From Linnemannia schmuckeri (Eukaryota > Mortierellomycota > Mortierellomycetes > Mortierellales > Mortierellaceae): 64,000 nucleotides of DNA. How positions within the stretch are numbered: position 1 is the stretch's first letter; every line of letters starts with the position of its first letter. The stretch lies in contig JANATG010000017.1 of NCBI GenBank assembly GCA_029449235.1, positions 264,001 through 328,000 on the forward strand. The letters run 5' to 3'. This document shows positions 31,028 to 41,506 of the stretch, piece after piece. Made by a program: the position numbers and the translations under genes. The notes under the pieces were generated by a model. That model had not been told where the DNA came from, ran no database searches, and saw only the letters and a list, made by a program, of their open reading frames with translations.

Positions 31028-33132
31028 CTTGCAAAACACAACTCCATCTTTTCTCTACTGCTCGCATTACCAGTGGAGCTTCTTAAGTTAATTATTCTCC
31101 ATCTCCACAACCCATTTGATATACTTAGTCTTTCCTTTACTTGTCATGAACTCTTTCATCTCATCACTCCAACCGACTGGTTCTTGCTGGCAAACCTCGC
31201 CTTCAAAAATTGGATACAGTCTTGCGGTGGCGCTAATAATCAAAATGGAAAAACATTGTCCTTCGCCATACAGCCCTTCGTCTTCAACTTGAACAACATT
31301 TACCTCCTTATTGCTCTTCCACCATTCCCTTGCCCGACACAACAAAATTTACTCCCTTACAAAACACAGCTATAAAAACACCACCTCTACAAGTTCTTTT
31401 ATCCGAATCACAACAATTTCATCAGAGCTCCAACCCAAAATCCCGCCCATGGTTCCACACCGTTTCTCCTACATACAGCGTCGACAAAGAATCAAGTACC
31501 ACCATTGCTGCTTCCATGGTAACACGCCCTATAACGCCCTCTATAGTCTCCGGTACCAATCCACGTCCACACGAGCATCAAATCCTATTTTACAACCTTC
31601 CCAATCTATCGGAACCTGTAGCTATATGCGAAAGACACATCTGGGAGCAAGACAAGACAACAAATTCAACCGTGTATCCTTGGTATCATCCATTCACTCG
31701 CGACATGATGCAAGTTGCTCAAGTCGTTACCATCAAACACATTCCCGGACACATCAAAAACGGAAAATTTCGCGTCATTGTCGTCATTGCTTTTGGCCAA
31801 CGATCTCGACCAAACAACTATCAATCAAACCCCGCCCATTTTCTCAGCAATTGGTTATTACTCAAGGTCATTGAATTATGGATACCAGTATATCCCTTTA
31901 CGCCTGTCAACAGTGCGCTTATCGGTCATTTCCAAAATACAACGCCACTACTCCCGCACACGATCAAGACTTGCCAACGCATCGATTTCTCAGATGTCAC
32001 CAACGTTGAAAGTATTGAACCCCGTCAACACCAAATCACTATGCGAGGATTCTTCGTCAAAATATTCACCGCAGAAGAGCCACAACCACCTCTCAAATCG
32101 ACTCTGCATACGATCAATCAGCAACAACCGGCCGAAAATATCTGCAAGCGAAAAACCTGCCCAGTCGATTGTATTGCAATTTTCGGAATCCAACACTCCG
32201 ATAGTGCGCCTGCAATGATTATAAAAAAATACTATTTAAAACCGGCGACAGCAACAACAACCTCGGCAGCAGGACCTATTCCAACAAAGCTTGTAGCGGA
32301 CGTGTTATTAATAGTTGTATGACACTATTTCCCGACCATAGTGGTTACGAACGCATGTTAGTGTTGATGACCCAGCATGGGCGTTGTATGATCTGGGATT
32401 GGGTCAACGAGAAAACAAGTCGTTCAACTTTATGTGCCCACTGATTGCAAACTCCTCAAAAAACAACCCGAACATGAGCAAAATAACGATCTCTCAGCGA
32501 CAGTTCGACTTTGATCCAGGATTTATTATTGGGGAGTTCATGTAACACCAGTGCTCGATATGGACGATTCGCCCTCAAGTACCAACAAAACAACATTCAG
32601 GATTGTTACAATGGCTGATGGTTCCAACGATGAGTGGGAGTCATGCTGGTGGAATGTTGATTTTCAAGCTCTAAAGCACTCGATGGCGCCTTTAACTGCA
32701 CCCCCTATTGTGGATAGAAGTATCCCTTATTCAGCAGCCAGTTCCGAAATCAAACCTCCGCTAATGGCAGTCTGTCAAAAAACTGAAAACAAGATTCTTG
32801 GTGTTTCCCAATCTAATGATCATAAGGATCAAAACTACAGACCAGTTTATGTCATCTCGTATGTTGTATGGAAAAACTATGTCATAGCTTTATCAGCCTC
32901 CTTGGGTATTTTTATGCTAGATATCACTCAACCAAGCTCTGGGAGCCATTCCATCACACAGTGGATGTCCTTTTTACCCAATGGTGGCAATGCTATGGAC
33001 TTTACCATCTTTGGCAACAATTTAATTATAACACACACAAAAGGCCATGTTGTATGGTCTTTCTATGGTAGAAGAAAATGCTCTCATTTTGCCCTCAAGG
33101 ATTTAGGACTTCAAACAACGTCTGCACGATAA
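31028..33132 (+). pseudogene. F-box/beta-propeller-like gene, frameshifted
   Basis: An exon after a TTTTCAG acceptor encodes an F-box (ALPVELLKLIILHLHNPFDI). Frame then changes near 31340 and is open to 32322, changes again (a segment TQHGRCMIWDWVNEK is in another frame, about 32325-32450) and again before 32551-33132. The last part contains WESCWWNVDF, VWKNYVIALS and THTKGHVVWSF, like blades of a WD-type propeller. I count at least three frame changes and found no confident start codon, so this is a decaying gene. When intact it would have been a substrate adaptor for an SCF ubiquitin ligase. Confidence 0.65.
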
Positions 33133-33249
33133 ACCACCATTTGCGCTTGTTTATCTTTTCAGTAGACTTTTATTGATGGTTGCTTTATGGGAGGAGTGGC
33201 ATGGTCGACTATCTGGGAATACAAAGAGTTTGGGAATATCTTCTTTTAC

Positions 33250-33756
33250 CTATTCGCACCGGACGTAATCCTTGTAGAAAGGGCCAGTGTCCTCAATAGG
33301 GACATTTTCCATGTACACCATGATCATTAGCGCTGTCATATAGAACTCTGCAATAGGAAATTTCTTCCAGTCCACCTTGAATGGAGTATGTCTACCAATA
33401 ACCATTTTTTGACACTCACGACAATTGACAACATGGCTGTTGAGGTATAAATCATCAAGAGTGAAATAGCCGCTATTGCGATCCATAAATCTGTCAATAT
33501 CTATGATGAACACAATGTTGCTGACTGTGATCTTGTCACTCTCCCATGGTCTAACCAGCTTGACTTGTAAGTCATAAATGGTATCTCTCGGCGACATCAT
33601 CACGTCACCTTTTCCCAGGTAGCTATTATTTAGCTCCCAAAAATAGGCAGAAGTCATTTTGGGCACCCGGAGAATAGACAATCCATGGTTGAGTGCTCGT
33701 TGAAGGTCAGACAGGTGATTGGTTGAGGCTTGAGGGGTGGAAGTCGTCGAGGCCAT
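33250..33756 (-). CDS. Orphan protein, 168 aa
   Basis: Single-exon ATG frame with a Ser/Thr N-terminus, a core (SPRDTIYDLQVKLVRPWE, then NIVFIIDIDRF) and a CRECQ motif. No signal peptide. The helix-strand core resembles the orphans at 40.1 and 45.7 kb in pattern only. It is the last of the row of minus-strand genes, and the 28S-derived block f3 lies upstream of its promoter side. Confidence 0.5.
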   Translation of the reverse strand: MASTTSTPQASTNHLSDLQRALNHGLSILRVPKMTSAYFWELNNSYLGKGDVMMSPRDTIYDLQVKLVRPWESDKITVSNIVFIIDIDRFMDRNSGYFTLDDLYLNSHVVNCRECQKMVIGRHTPFKVDWKKFPIAEFYMTALMIMVYMENVPIEDTGPFYKDYVRCE

Positions 33757-33967
33757 ATATGTTTGCAGGATATTTGTCTGGTGGGTCGGCTGAAGGCCGT
33801 CGTTGTGGTTTTTTATGGCTTTGTAGGCTTGAGCGATATGGAGCTATGTACTGTGACCACTCAGTTTATGTATTGCATAGCCAATTAGTGGCGACATGAT
33901 TGTACTTGACATTAGTGGGAGTGTACTTGAATGGTGTATCCTTTGCAAGCGTGATAATAATACAAAC

Positions 33968-34445
33968 AAGGTTAACAAACAAGGTTAACAAAGGATTTCT
34001 TTTGAAGTCATATTTCTTTTGAAGTCATATGGTCTTAGAAGCCATGGTGAGGAAGCCATGGTAAGGAAGTCATGGTGAGGAAGTCATGGTAAGGAAGCCA
34101 TGATAAGGAAGCGGACGATTGGTCATTTAAGGTTAGCAATGGGCTTTTTTAATTTTTTTTCTGAGGAGGGAGCGGTTTGTGGGAGGGGGAGCGAGCTCAA
34201 GGGGGACTAGGTATCGTCCAGAGGGGAATCGTCCAGAGGGGAATCGTCCAGAGGGGAATCGTCCAGCACGGAGCCAGAACGGAACCAGAGGTGGAAAAGA
34301 AAGGCAAGCAAGGCAAACAAAGAAAGGCAAGCAAGGCAACCAAAGAAAGGCAAGCAAGGCAACCTGAAAACAAGGCAAGCAAGGCAACCTGAAAACAAGG
34401 CAAGCAAGGCAGCCTGAAACAAGGCAAACAACGCAAACAAGGTTA
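33968..34445 (+). repeat. Cluster of minisatellites
   Basis: Arrays in sequence: AACAAGGTTAACA, ~20-bp GAAGTCATGGTAAG units (33995-34113), four 15-bp GAGGGGAATCGTCCA units (34207-34265) and ~20-bp AAGGCAAGCAAGGCAACC units (34296-34440). Confidence 0.85.
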
Positions 34446-34693
34446 ATAAAGTGAGACCCGATTAAGGTTAACAATTGCCCAGGTCGGCACGTGGCCGCAG
34501 AAAAAGAGCAACGTGATTTTCATTTCTCGCCAAAAGAAGAGCCACAAAAGGCCCAGGTAACGTGATTTTCATTTCGTGCAGCCACAAAACGAACAGGTAA
34601 CGTGATTTTCATTTCTCGCCACAAGAGAACGTGATCCCCATCTCTCTGAACCTTATTTGCCAAAAGGCGAAAGAAAAAGATATGTAGGATATA
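34446..34693. other. Repeat-rich spacer before the 28S block
   Basis: Three copies of AACGTGATTTTCATTTC (about 34509, 34560 and 34601) separated by GCCACAAAA-type sequence. Related AGGTAACGTGATTTTCCATG occurs reversed near 30687. Confidence 0.6.
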
Positions 34694-34732
34694 ATAACTG
34701 GCTTGTGGCAGCCAAGCGTTCATAGCGACGTT

Positions 34733-34768
<36 letters not shown>

Positions 34769-34827
34769 ACTGAAGCAGAATTCAGTAAGCGTTGGATTGT
34801 TCACCCACTAATAGGGAACAAGACCTG

Positions 34828-34868
<41 letters not shown>

Positions 34869-35277
34869 ATGAAATGTTGTTGCAATAGTAATTGAACTTA
34901 GTACGAGAGGAACCGTTCATTCGGATAATTGGTATTTGGGCCTGCCTGAGCAGGCAATGGCCCGAAGCTATCATCCGTTGGGTTATGGCTGAACGCCTCT
35001 AAGTCAGAACCCGTGCTAGAACGCGACGATTACCGCCTTTTCCGATTTTTAGTTGAATACGAATAGAGACTCCCGTCGGGTAGACTCCGGAATCATACTA
35101 CGTGGGGTTATCTTGCAGAGCGGAAAGGCTTTGTGAGGTTCCTGCTAATGTTAATTTCAAATATTGGAAGAGATAAATCCATTGCAGACGACTTTAATTG
35201 AACGGGGTATTGTAAGCAGTAGAGTAGCCTTGTTGCTACGATCTGCTGAGATTAAGCCCATTGTTCTATAGATTTGT
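34694..35277 (+). rRNA. 28S rRNA 3' fragment, ectopic (f3)
   Basis: About 584 bp of the large-subunit rRNA from ATAACTGGCTTG to the 3' end, including GGTTTAGACCGTCGTGAGAC, CTTAGTACGAGAGGAACC, GGCTGAACGCCTCTAAGTC and ACGATCTGCTGAGATTAAGC. A small disruption (GGGAACAAGACCTGGGG) and other changes from the universal core show it is no longer constrained. No upstream 28S, 18S or ITS is present, so it is not a working rDNA unit. It is followed by 3' spacer sequence (TTCGAAAGAACAACATCTC) to about 35345. Confidence 0.9.
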
Positions 35278-35634
35278 TCGAAAGAACAACATCTCTCTCT
35301 CTTTCTTCTTTTTTTTTCCTTCTGGCGTTTCATTAAGGGGCATACAAAATAGAGAAAGAGGAGACGTTATAAATGTAACTAATCCAGACTGAGCAGCGCT
35401 GGAAAGCCGTTCCGAGTCTCACGGTTGGGACATAGAAAAAAAGAAAATCATGTTGCGTTTAATATGCCTTGATTAGGCGATATGAGCCTTGTATCAAAAT
35501 AGCAATTATGTGATTGTCGTTCGATTTGTAGCTTAAGGGTGTTTCATTAGCTAGCCGACTCTGCAAGGAGTAACGCTGATGATTGATTGGTCCGTTAGTG
35601 TAACACACTCAAAAAATCCCGTGCACGAGCTGTG
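35278..35634 (+). other. rDNA 3' spacer-like sequence
   Basis: The first ~70 bp correspond to sequence downstream of 28S, repeated at 18939-19010. Beyond 35345 I see no gene. Confidence 0.5.
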
Positions 35635-35690
35635 TAACAGGTCATTCATAGCAATGCTGTCTTTTGATCCTTCATGTCAGGTCTGTCTCT
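35635..35690 (+). repeat. 28S rRNA-derived fragment f4, diverged
   Basis: TCATTCATAGCAATGCT, TTTTGATCCTTCATGTC and GTCTGTC align with the LSU segment GTTCATAGCGACGTTGCTTTTTG..CGATGTCGGCTC with several changes. The ATAACTGG end is only partly recognisable (GTGTAACAGG). It begins about 33 bp after the stop of the minus-strand secreted gene, antisense to it. Confidence 0.6.
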
Positions 35691-35722
35691 CCCTGCAGGA
35701 ACAGAGACTAATTTTGAGTCGG

Positions 35723-36013
35723 CTAAACAGGGGGTGCAGGTGCAGGCGCTGGTGTTGGTGCTGGTGCTGGTGGTGATTGTTCGTTTAACGCGCACAGCCA
35801 GTAGTTCCTTGGACCCATTGGAACATTAATCGTATTCGAGTTTACAACATAGGAACAAGTGAGACCACCGTAAGTCTCAGGTGCACCATAGTGTAGGTCA
35901 CCCCTCGAGGAATGGAACCCGTTACCCCAATGCCTCCACGGTAATGAAACACCGTGACAGACAGTTACAAACGCAGCAATGACTACAGTGAAAGTAGGAA
36001 GATAGGCAACCAT
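35723..36013 (-). CDS. Small secreted protein with Pro-Ala tail, 96 aa
   Basis: Signal peptide (YLPTFTVVIAAFVTVCHG), a short central region with two cysteines and aromatic residues (SLPWRHWGNGFHS, YGAPETYGG) and a C-terminal PAPTPAPAPAPP repeat that may span the cell wall. No domain recognised. The coding exon follows an untranslated first exon and an intron (donor GTAAGG at about 36152, acceptor TTTACAAAG at about 36024), driven by module B. The arrangement parallels the 13736 gene. Confidence 0.65.
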   Translation of the reverse strand: MVAYLPTFTVVIAAFVTVCHGVSLPWRHWGNGFHSSRGDLHYGAPETYGGLTCSYVVNSNTINVPMGPRNYWLCALNEQSPPAPAPTPAPAPAPPV

Positions 36014-36149
36014 GGCGTGCAGACTTTGTAAAATGTAAATAAGATATTCGGGCGGGAAGAATTGTTTAAAAAGTGTTGAATAGAAGGGTCAGTTAGGAAT
36101 TATGGCTACAAACCCTCAAAGATAATTACGGCAACCCTGTCATATAGCC

Positions 36150-36410
36150 TTACAAGTGATCGGGGCAAGAATGTGGAAGTATGCTTGGAGCTGGTACAGG
36201 TGTTCTTTTTGTTCTTGTGAACTTTCTTGGTAGATGTCGAGGCGTTCTTATGGGGATTCTGTGAGGAATATCGTTCGTGTGGCGCCGGTGCTTACGACCG
36301 TTGTTGTGGCAGTTCTTGAGATGGTGCGAGTGTTGTAAGTGCTGCTGATGATTGAATGTGTGTTGGTGCATGACGCTAGGTAGGTGCGACTTCTTTATAT
36401 ATGTGAAGAG
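36150..36410 (-). promoter_or_regulatory. TATA box and untranslated exon (module B)
   Basis: On the minus strand ACCCTCTTCACATATATAAA is followed by GAAGTCGCACCTACCTAGCG, similar to module A. The exon ends at a GTAAGG donor. A 73-codon frame of His/Arg-rich composition lies inside the exon, but module A has no equivalent ATG frame, so I treat it as leader. Confidence 0.6.
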
Positions 36411-36579
36411 GGTCGTGTAGGAAACGATTTGTTACCAATTAGGAGAAAGATCAAAAACGCACTAAAAGCGGGTGGAACGCCAAATTATCAAGTGGGTGGA
36501 GAAGAAGAAAGATAGGGAGAAAAAAAAATCGGAGGAAAGCCGAAATATCAAAAGGGAATGCAAAGAGGGGGACACAGAA

Positions 36580-36800
36580 GGACAACATCAAGGGGCAACA
36601 CCGATGGACAACATCAATGGATAAAATCAAGGGACACACCAATGGACAACATCAAAGGACAACATCAAGGGACAACATCAAGGGATAACATCAAGGGACA
36701 ACATCAAGGGACACCATCAAGGGACAACACCAAAGCACAGCATCATAGGGGCAACATCAGAGGAGAACAACAAAGGACAACATCAAGGGGCAACATCAAG
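36580..36800 (-). repeat. Minisatellite (TTGATGTTGTCCC family), reverse copy
   Basis: GGGACAACATCAA units in tandem, the reverse complement of the array at 12400-12690. A CACGTGA site (about 36862) lies on its far side, as in the 12 kb cluster. Confidence 0.85.
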
Positions 36801-36949
36801 TGTTGACGCCAAATCAGGGGGTGCTAAAAAAGATCAAGGAATGCTGGAAGGACCGATGTTATCACGTGATCATAGAAGCGTACTGTCTGATACGCGACAA
36901 TCACCGTTCAACCTGTCTTCGTCTCAGACACATACCAAGGATGAGAGCG

Positions 36950-37066
36950 ACAACTGGCTTGTGGCAGCCAGGCGTTCATAGTGACGCTGCTTTTTAAGCA
37001 ACGGTATATTGGAAGGAGAAGCTCTGTTACGTTGCTCTGCTGAGATTACATCTCTTTCTTTCTTTT
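36950..37066 (+). repeat. 28S rRNA-derived fragment f5, internally deleted
   Basis: ACAACTGGCTTGTGGCAGCC to GCTGCTTTTT (36950-36990) is the head of the LSU fragment, and CTCTGCTGAGATTACATCTC (37034-37055) is the 28S end. The ~500 bp between them in f3 are absent. Antisense to the flanking minus-strand genes. Confidence 0.8.
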
Positions 37067-37084
37067 GAGAGTCAGCTTAAGGGG

Positions 37085-37215
37085 TTTTGAACGCCATCGA
37101 GTGACGCTCTAGCGAGTTGTTGCAAGTGTTGTGAGTGCGAGTGCGTCTAGAGTCTTGAGGTAGGATCTGATGTGTGTTGGTACAGGAGAATTGCACCTTC
37201 TTTATATACCTGAAG
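37085..37215 (-). promoter_or_regulatory. TATA box and leader (module C)
   Basis: On the minus strand CTTCAGGTATATAAAGAAGG is followed by CCAACACACATCAGATCC and CACTCACAACACTTGCAACA, similar to modules A and B. Its transcript would run directly into antisense f5. No protein gene follows it before f5. Confidence 0.5.
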
Positions 37216-37339
37216 AAGGTCATAAAAGAAACAAAAGAACTCAACACATTCCCAGAAATGAGGCATACTGAGAAGGGGATGAGTAGCACAACCCACTCTG
37301 ATGTTGGTGTTCTCACAGTTGTGGATTTGACAAAGCATG

Positions 37340-37394
37340 GTGCACTTCTTCATTGAATAAAAAGGTTTAAACTAAAAATAAACCCGTACCGCAA
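37340..37394 (+). mobile_element. Short remnant of LTR family 1
   Basis: CACTTCTTCATTGAATAAAAAGG and AAATAAACCCGTACCGCAAC match the last ~55 bp of the LTR at 16267-16490. Confidence 0.6.
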
Positions 37395-37449
37395 CTCTAG
37401 CAAGATTTGAATGGTGTCAACCAACTCCTGGGCAGCTGGCGAAATGTCC

Positions 37450-39200
37450 TCAGACCACAGTCCTTAATCTCCTTAGGCGCCAATAAAACCTGCTCTCCAT
37501 ATCCCTTAGTACTTTCACCCATGGCGTAACTATGATTCTAAACATCTCGCCGAGCTCAGCTTTAGTTATCTTGTAAGGAGCATTATCTCCTGGTACCGAC
37601 TTGAACCAAAAAAACTCTGTGTGTGTTGTCCGACCGCTCTCATTCTCATGTTTGCATGAGATGTCATACTGATGGGCTACAAAAATTTCATGCATGATCT
37701 TCTCCAACAAGTATACAAAACCAAGAGGGCTGACATCATGCTTGGTCGAACCCAGGAGATTCTGGATCGTGAGCTCACCGGGGAAGGCCTTAAGTGACTT
37801 CAATTCGACCTTGCAATGGCACCTGCCATTCTCAAGCATGCGTTCTGCAAGATTTCCTGTATAGCCGATTTTGAACCCAACACTTGAATCGAAGCCTTTG
37901 GGAATCAGAGTAAATAATTATATTAGGACCCACACACTGGATTTATAAGCCACGCTGTGTCTGTACCCAGAAGCTCAATTCACTGATGATACGGTACCTT
38001 GAATCAAACGCACATTAGCCATATCATGTTCATTGCATTCCATGACGTAAACATATCCTTTCTTGAGGCATTCTTCATAGAGCTCTCGATCTTCTTTTCC
38101 CGAAAATGGTTCAAAGTCTTTTCGCCATCGAGGATCTTCGGAGCTGAGAAATTGAAAATAAGAACAAATGACAGTTCTTAATCTCTTCTTAATTGAAGAG
38201 TCAAGGTACCGCGTCAAGTCTACATGAAGGTGAGGTCAATGCTTGAATCAGATACATTGCGTATATTGTCTTACACATACAGTACACGCAAGTGAAAAAT
38301 TACCGTTGAACTCGTCGGCCGTGATAATGATCTCCTTTCTCTGAGAGAGTTCGAAACTGAGGTCGTCATATTCTTTCTGAACTTGTAGATCTTTCGAGAG
38401 TATGGATGGGCTAACTTCGACTCGAGCCAGTAAGGAGGCAGGCATGCCAGAACGATAGAGGTGTCCACGTTGGAGCATGCCATTTTCGTGATCCCTGCAT
38501 AGGTGACCCCACTCCTCTTGCTGGGAGTAGTATTCCATTCTGCTCGTTTTTTTGCATTGAAGTCCTCCTTTAGTGAACGAGGTACACGTCACTTTCCGGA
38601 GCTTGCCTTTGCGATGAAACTCACAGATGTCGCGGTCCTTGGAAACTTCGGCGATGCAGCGGATACCATTGAGATACTTTTCGGAACAAAATATGCCATT
38701 GAAGGTTCCTGGTACTCTTTGAGCATTGGGAGCACTTCCCAGTCCGTTGGTAATTCTTGCCGCCAATAGAGCTGTATCGAAGCTTTCAGATACATTCTTA
38801 TTAAGTACTCCATTGACGACAAGTCCCGGACGTCCGCGCTTGTACCATTGTTCACTCCCAGGCGCAGGCGACTGGTTGGTGTTATTACTGTTGCTCGTCA
38901 TATTTGTCAGGACCGAATAATTATCGCCTACTTGGATATTGCTGCCTAAAGGCTCTTTTGGTGATGGTGACTCTTGAGCCACAACAGCACGAGCCTTTGC
39001 GAGCAAGAGGGCGAAGTAAAAAGGTTTGAAAATAAGGCTGTTACGGGTGTGTTGATTGGCCGGCACTTTATCAATAATAAAACTCAAAACGCATTGCCCC
39101 GCCGTACTGTACTTACGTCCAAAAAAGCAGCGCCAGCAGCTTTATCGATGGGTGCTTTGATACCTTCGGATCTTTGACGTTGATGATTGTTAACCTTCAT
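37450..39200 (-). CDS. T5orf172 (GIY-YIG-like) domain protein, 4 exons, 480 aa
   Basis: Exons 39200-39117, 38994-38304, 38219-37998 and 37895-37450 join in frame across GT-AG introns (102-122, 84 and 102 nt) to give 480 aa. After a polar N-terminus there is a cysteine/histidine region (FCSEKYLNGIRC, ICEFH, LQCKKTS, LCRDH) that probably binds zinc. The C-terminal half starts with KKGYVYVME and, across an intron, VGFKIGYTGNLAERMLENG, the Tyr-Val-Tyr...Lys-Ile-Gly...Arg signature of the T5orf172/MUG113 branch of the GIY-YIG superfamily. Some relatives are nucleases; cellular function in fungi is not established. The gene is intact and lies within the row of minus-strand genes separated by 28S fragments. 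Confidence 0.75.
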
Positions 39201-39951
39201 GTAGTTGTGACAGAAAATAAAAAAATATAAATAGTTAGTAGCAGAATAAGTGGTTAGGTACTGAAAGAGACAACGGGTTGAGAAAGGGAGTGAAGCAACT
39301 GAAAATGAGGTATATTACAAAAATCGTTGGAATAGAGAAGGAAAGAACTTGTTACGCGCTGATGAGGTGTAAAAAGGATCGCTGAGGTTACTGGGCAATA
39401 AAAAAAGATAGAACGGGAGAACAGGGGATGGGAATCGGCGTGTGTTGTAATAGGAGCAGAGCAAGGGACAAGAGGCAAGGGTAATGACAAGGAAAAGAGA
39501 CAAGAGGTGTAGGGACAAGAGGAAAAGGCAAGAAGGAATGAGGTTTATTGTACAGAAGGGAGAGGGTATTTATATGTCTATGAGGGATGAGGGCGAAGCA
39601 ACACTAAGCAGGAGTAATGTGTGTAAGACAGACACACAAGATATTAATAAGGTAATTAAGGAACAAGGCTGCCAAAAGCAGGAGGTAATCTATGATCCTG
39701 TTACACACTCAAACAACGTAACACAAAGAAATTTTCAAGGGAATTGGGGAAACATTCGAGGGTATGGTGAGAAAAGATAAACTTAAAAGACTTGCCGTAG
39801 ATATTACGCTGAACCTCTTGAAAAAGTTTGTTTGCTTGTGCTATGTAATTTGCTTTGTCTTTTCCTTTACCTTTTGCATTGATCTGACATGTACCAGGTT
39901 CATACGGCAGTGCACCCCGTTTATTTTGAGAAGAAACAATACCATGTACAG
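39201..39951. other. Intergenic/promoter region
   Basis: A minus-strand TATA-like GACATATAAATACC lies near 39567. GA-rich tandem sequence (AGACAAGAGGTGTAGGGACA) occurs at 39480-39540. No further gene seen. Confidence 0.4.
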
Positions 39952-39980
39952 ACAACTGGCTTGTGACAGCCAAGCGTTTG
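39952..39980 (+). repeat. 28S rRNA-derived fragment f6
   Basis: ACAACTGGCTTGTGACAGCC followed by AAGCGTTTG: 26 of about 29 bases match the head of the LSU segment. It lies about 110 bp after the stop of the minus-strand 40091-40531 gene, antisense to it. Confidence 0.75.
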
Positions 39981-40090
39981 GTTTACCGTTATATTAAAGA
40001 TAAGTGTAATGATATTTAGAACAAATATTAATGTGATGACACCTAATAATATACCTTGGAGTTCTATTTCTTCTCCTTTGCACATCTGCA

Positions 40091-40531
40091 TCACTTTTGG
40101 GAGTGGAATCTCTTTGGAATTAAAACGGCGACTGCGTAATATCCGTAGATGTCTTCATTAAATTGAGTCGTCTCATCGATAAAAAACTTCGTGTCCTTAA
40201 GTATTCCACACTTCACAAACTCGCAGTTCTGCACAGGATTGGGAGCTTGGGTGATACGCAAGGAATCCTTTAGTGTTTCCTCGTCATAACACATTATAAG
40301 AGATACGCCATCGGTATTGACGTTTTCAGCAAGACCGACCTGGGTCATAAATCGTGTTTTAATTGTTTTCGGTGTGTCCGTTGGCCTCCAAAACATTTCA
40401 ACGACTTTCGACAATCCGGAAATCTTGTAGTGCATTTTGATCGATTTTCCTTCAAGACGCTGGAGTTCCTTGATCGGTCGACCACCAGGTCCTAACGCTA
40501 CAATTTTATCATCTTCTTTCTTAATTTGCAT
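40091..40531 (-). CDS. Orphan protein, 146 aa, possible beta-grasp fold
   Basis: Single exon with a TATAAATA box at 40712-40719. The sequence TIKTRFMTQVGLAENVN, then VSLIMCYDEETLKDS has the helix-then-strand rhythm of ubiquitin-like folds, and a similar segment (SVKEVILDFYNL, then VGLKMFYDE) occurs in the 45.7 kb gene. This is a weak, eye-level similarity. No signal peptide. Function unknown. Confidence 0.55.
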   Translation of the reverse strand: MQIKKEDDKIVALGPGGRPIKELQRLEGKSIKMHYKISGLSKVVEMFWRPTDTPKTIKTRFMTQVGLAENVNTDGVSLIMCYDEETLKDSLRITQAPNPVQNCEFVKCGILKDTKFFIDETTQFNEDIYGYYAVAVLIPKRFHSQK

Positions 40532-40711
40532 AGCGAAATGACCGCTTTGTGTTTGTGAAATAAGCTAAAGGTGGCGCGACAAGTGAGGTAAGTTTGAAGA
40601 TTTGTTGGAGATAGAGTGAATATGCCAGAGAAGGAGCAGAGAGAGGGGAGCAAGAATAATAGAGACAAAAGAATGAGGCATGAAGGGGTGCCGTTTACAG
40701 GAAGAACGGGC

Positions 40712-40719
40712 TATTTATA
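40712..40719 (-). promoter_or_regulatory. TATA box of the 40091-40531 gene
   Basis: TATAAATA on the minus strand about 180 bp upstream of the ATG. Confidence 0.6.
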
Positions 40720-41009
40720 CCAGTGCACGGAAGGAGGCGTAGTTATAGAGTTTTAGTTGCTGGAAAGGCAAAGTAAATGACAATACTGCTGATGCCATAG
40801 CAGCGCATATTAAGGTTCATTATGAGTGTATTAGGGAGGCTGGAGGTTGTTATACAACTGTTAACCTTGTTTGTTAACCTTGTTCATTAGCCTTGTTTTC
40901 ATTAGCCTCGAATATTTTTTGATTGAAAGTCAGAGAGGTCATTAATTAAACATATAGTATGGACAACATATGCAGCACAATTCTTCCCTGCAATAGTAAC
41001 TAATTCCCC
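40720..41009. other. Intergenic
   Basis: Contains AACCTTGTTTGTTAACCTTG repeats (about 40863-40905) related to the AACAAGGTTAAC units at 33.97 kb. No gene. Confidence 0.4.
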
Positions 41010-41080
41010 ATAACTGACTTGTGGTAGACAAGCATTCATTACCACGTTGCTTTTTAATCCTCCAATGTTGGCTGTTTCAG
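41010..41080 (+). repeat. 28S rRNA-derived fragment f7
   Basis: ATAACTGACTTGTGGTAGAC, CACGTTGCTTTTTAATCCTC and AATGTTGGCTGTTTC align over about 70 bp with the LSU head segment at roughly 80 percent. Before the DIRS 2 insertion it would have lain about 230 bp after the stop of the minus-strand gene now at 45.7-46.0 kb. Confidence 0.75.
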
Positions 41081-41506
41081 ATGATTTTAACATCGCGTTG
41101 TTAATGCGTTGTTTGCTTGATGGTTTTATTTTGTTTTTTAGGTGTAATTCTAATTACAGATAGACTACTGACTAGGGATCCTGTCTCTCATTTTAAGGAA
41201 CCAACCACTATCCAATACATTCTTGGGTTTGTGAATATGCACATGTATTCCAATGGTACAAACCAATAACGGAGCAACGCTATGCATGTCCTTAACTTCA
41301 TGTTGTCTGTTATCCGTCGGGCCAGGACCATATATGTGTTATCTTCTTTTATTGTAATAAATGCGAAAATCCAGAAAACTAAAACGAAAGTGAAATGAAA
41401 AATGAAAATAAGTTCTGCTCAGGCACCAGATCTGTCCCTCATCTTCTTTTGTTTCGCCAGGGACATTACCCGCATTCATTAGAAATCATTCCGATAACAC
41501 ACTCAC

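Noticed and set aside
34133..34474. Leu/Cys/Pro-rich minus-strand frames
   Set aside because: Translation of the AAGGCAAGCAAGG minisatellite.
34694..35277. Working rDNA unit
   Set aside because: Only the last ~584 bp of 28S are present, with changes in conserved positions and no 18S, 5.8S or upstream 28S.
36150..36371. 73-codon His/Arg-rich protein gene
   Set aside because: It lies in the leader exon of module B, and the homologous leader of module A has no such frame.
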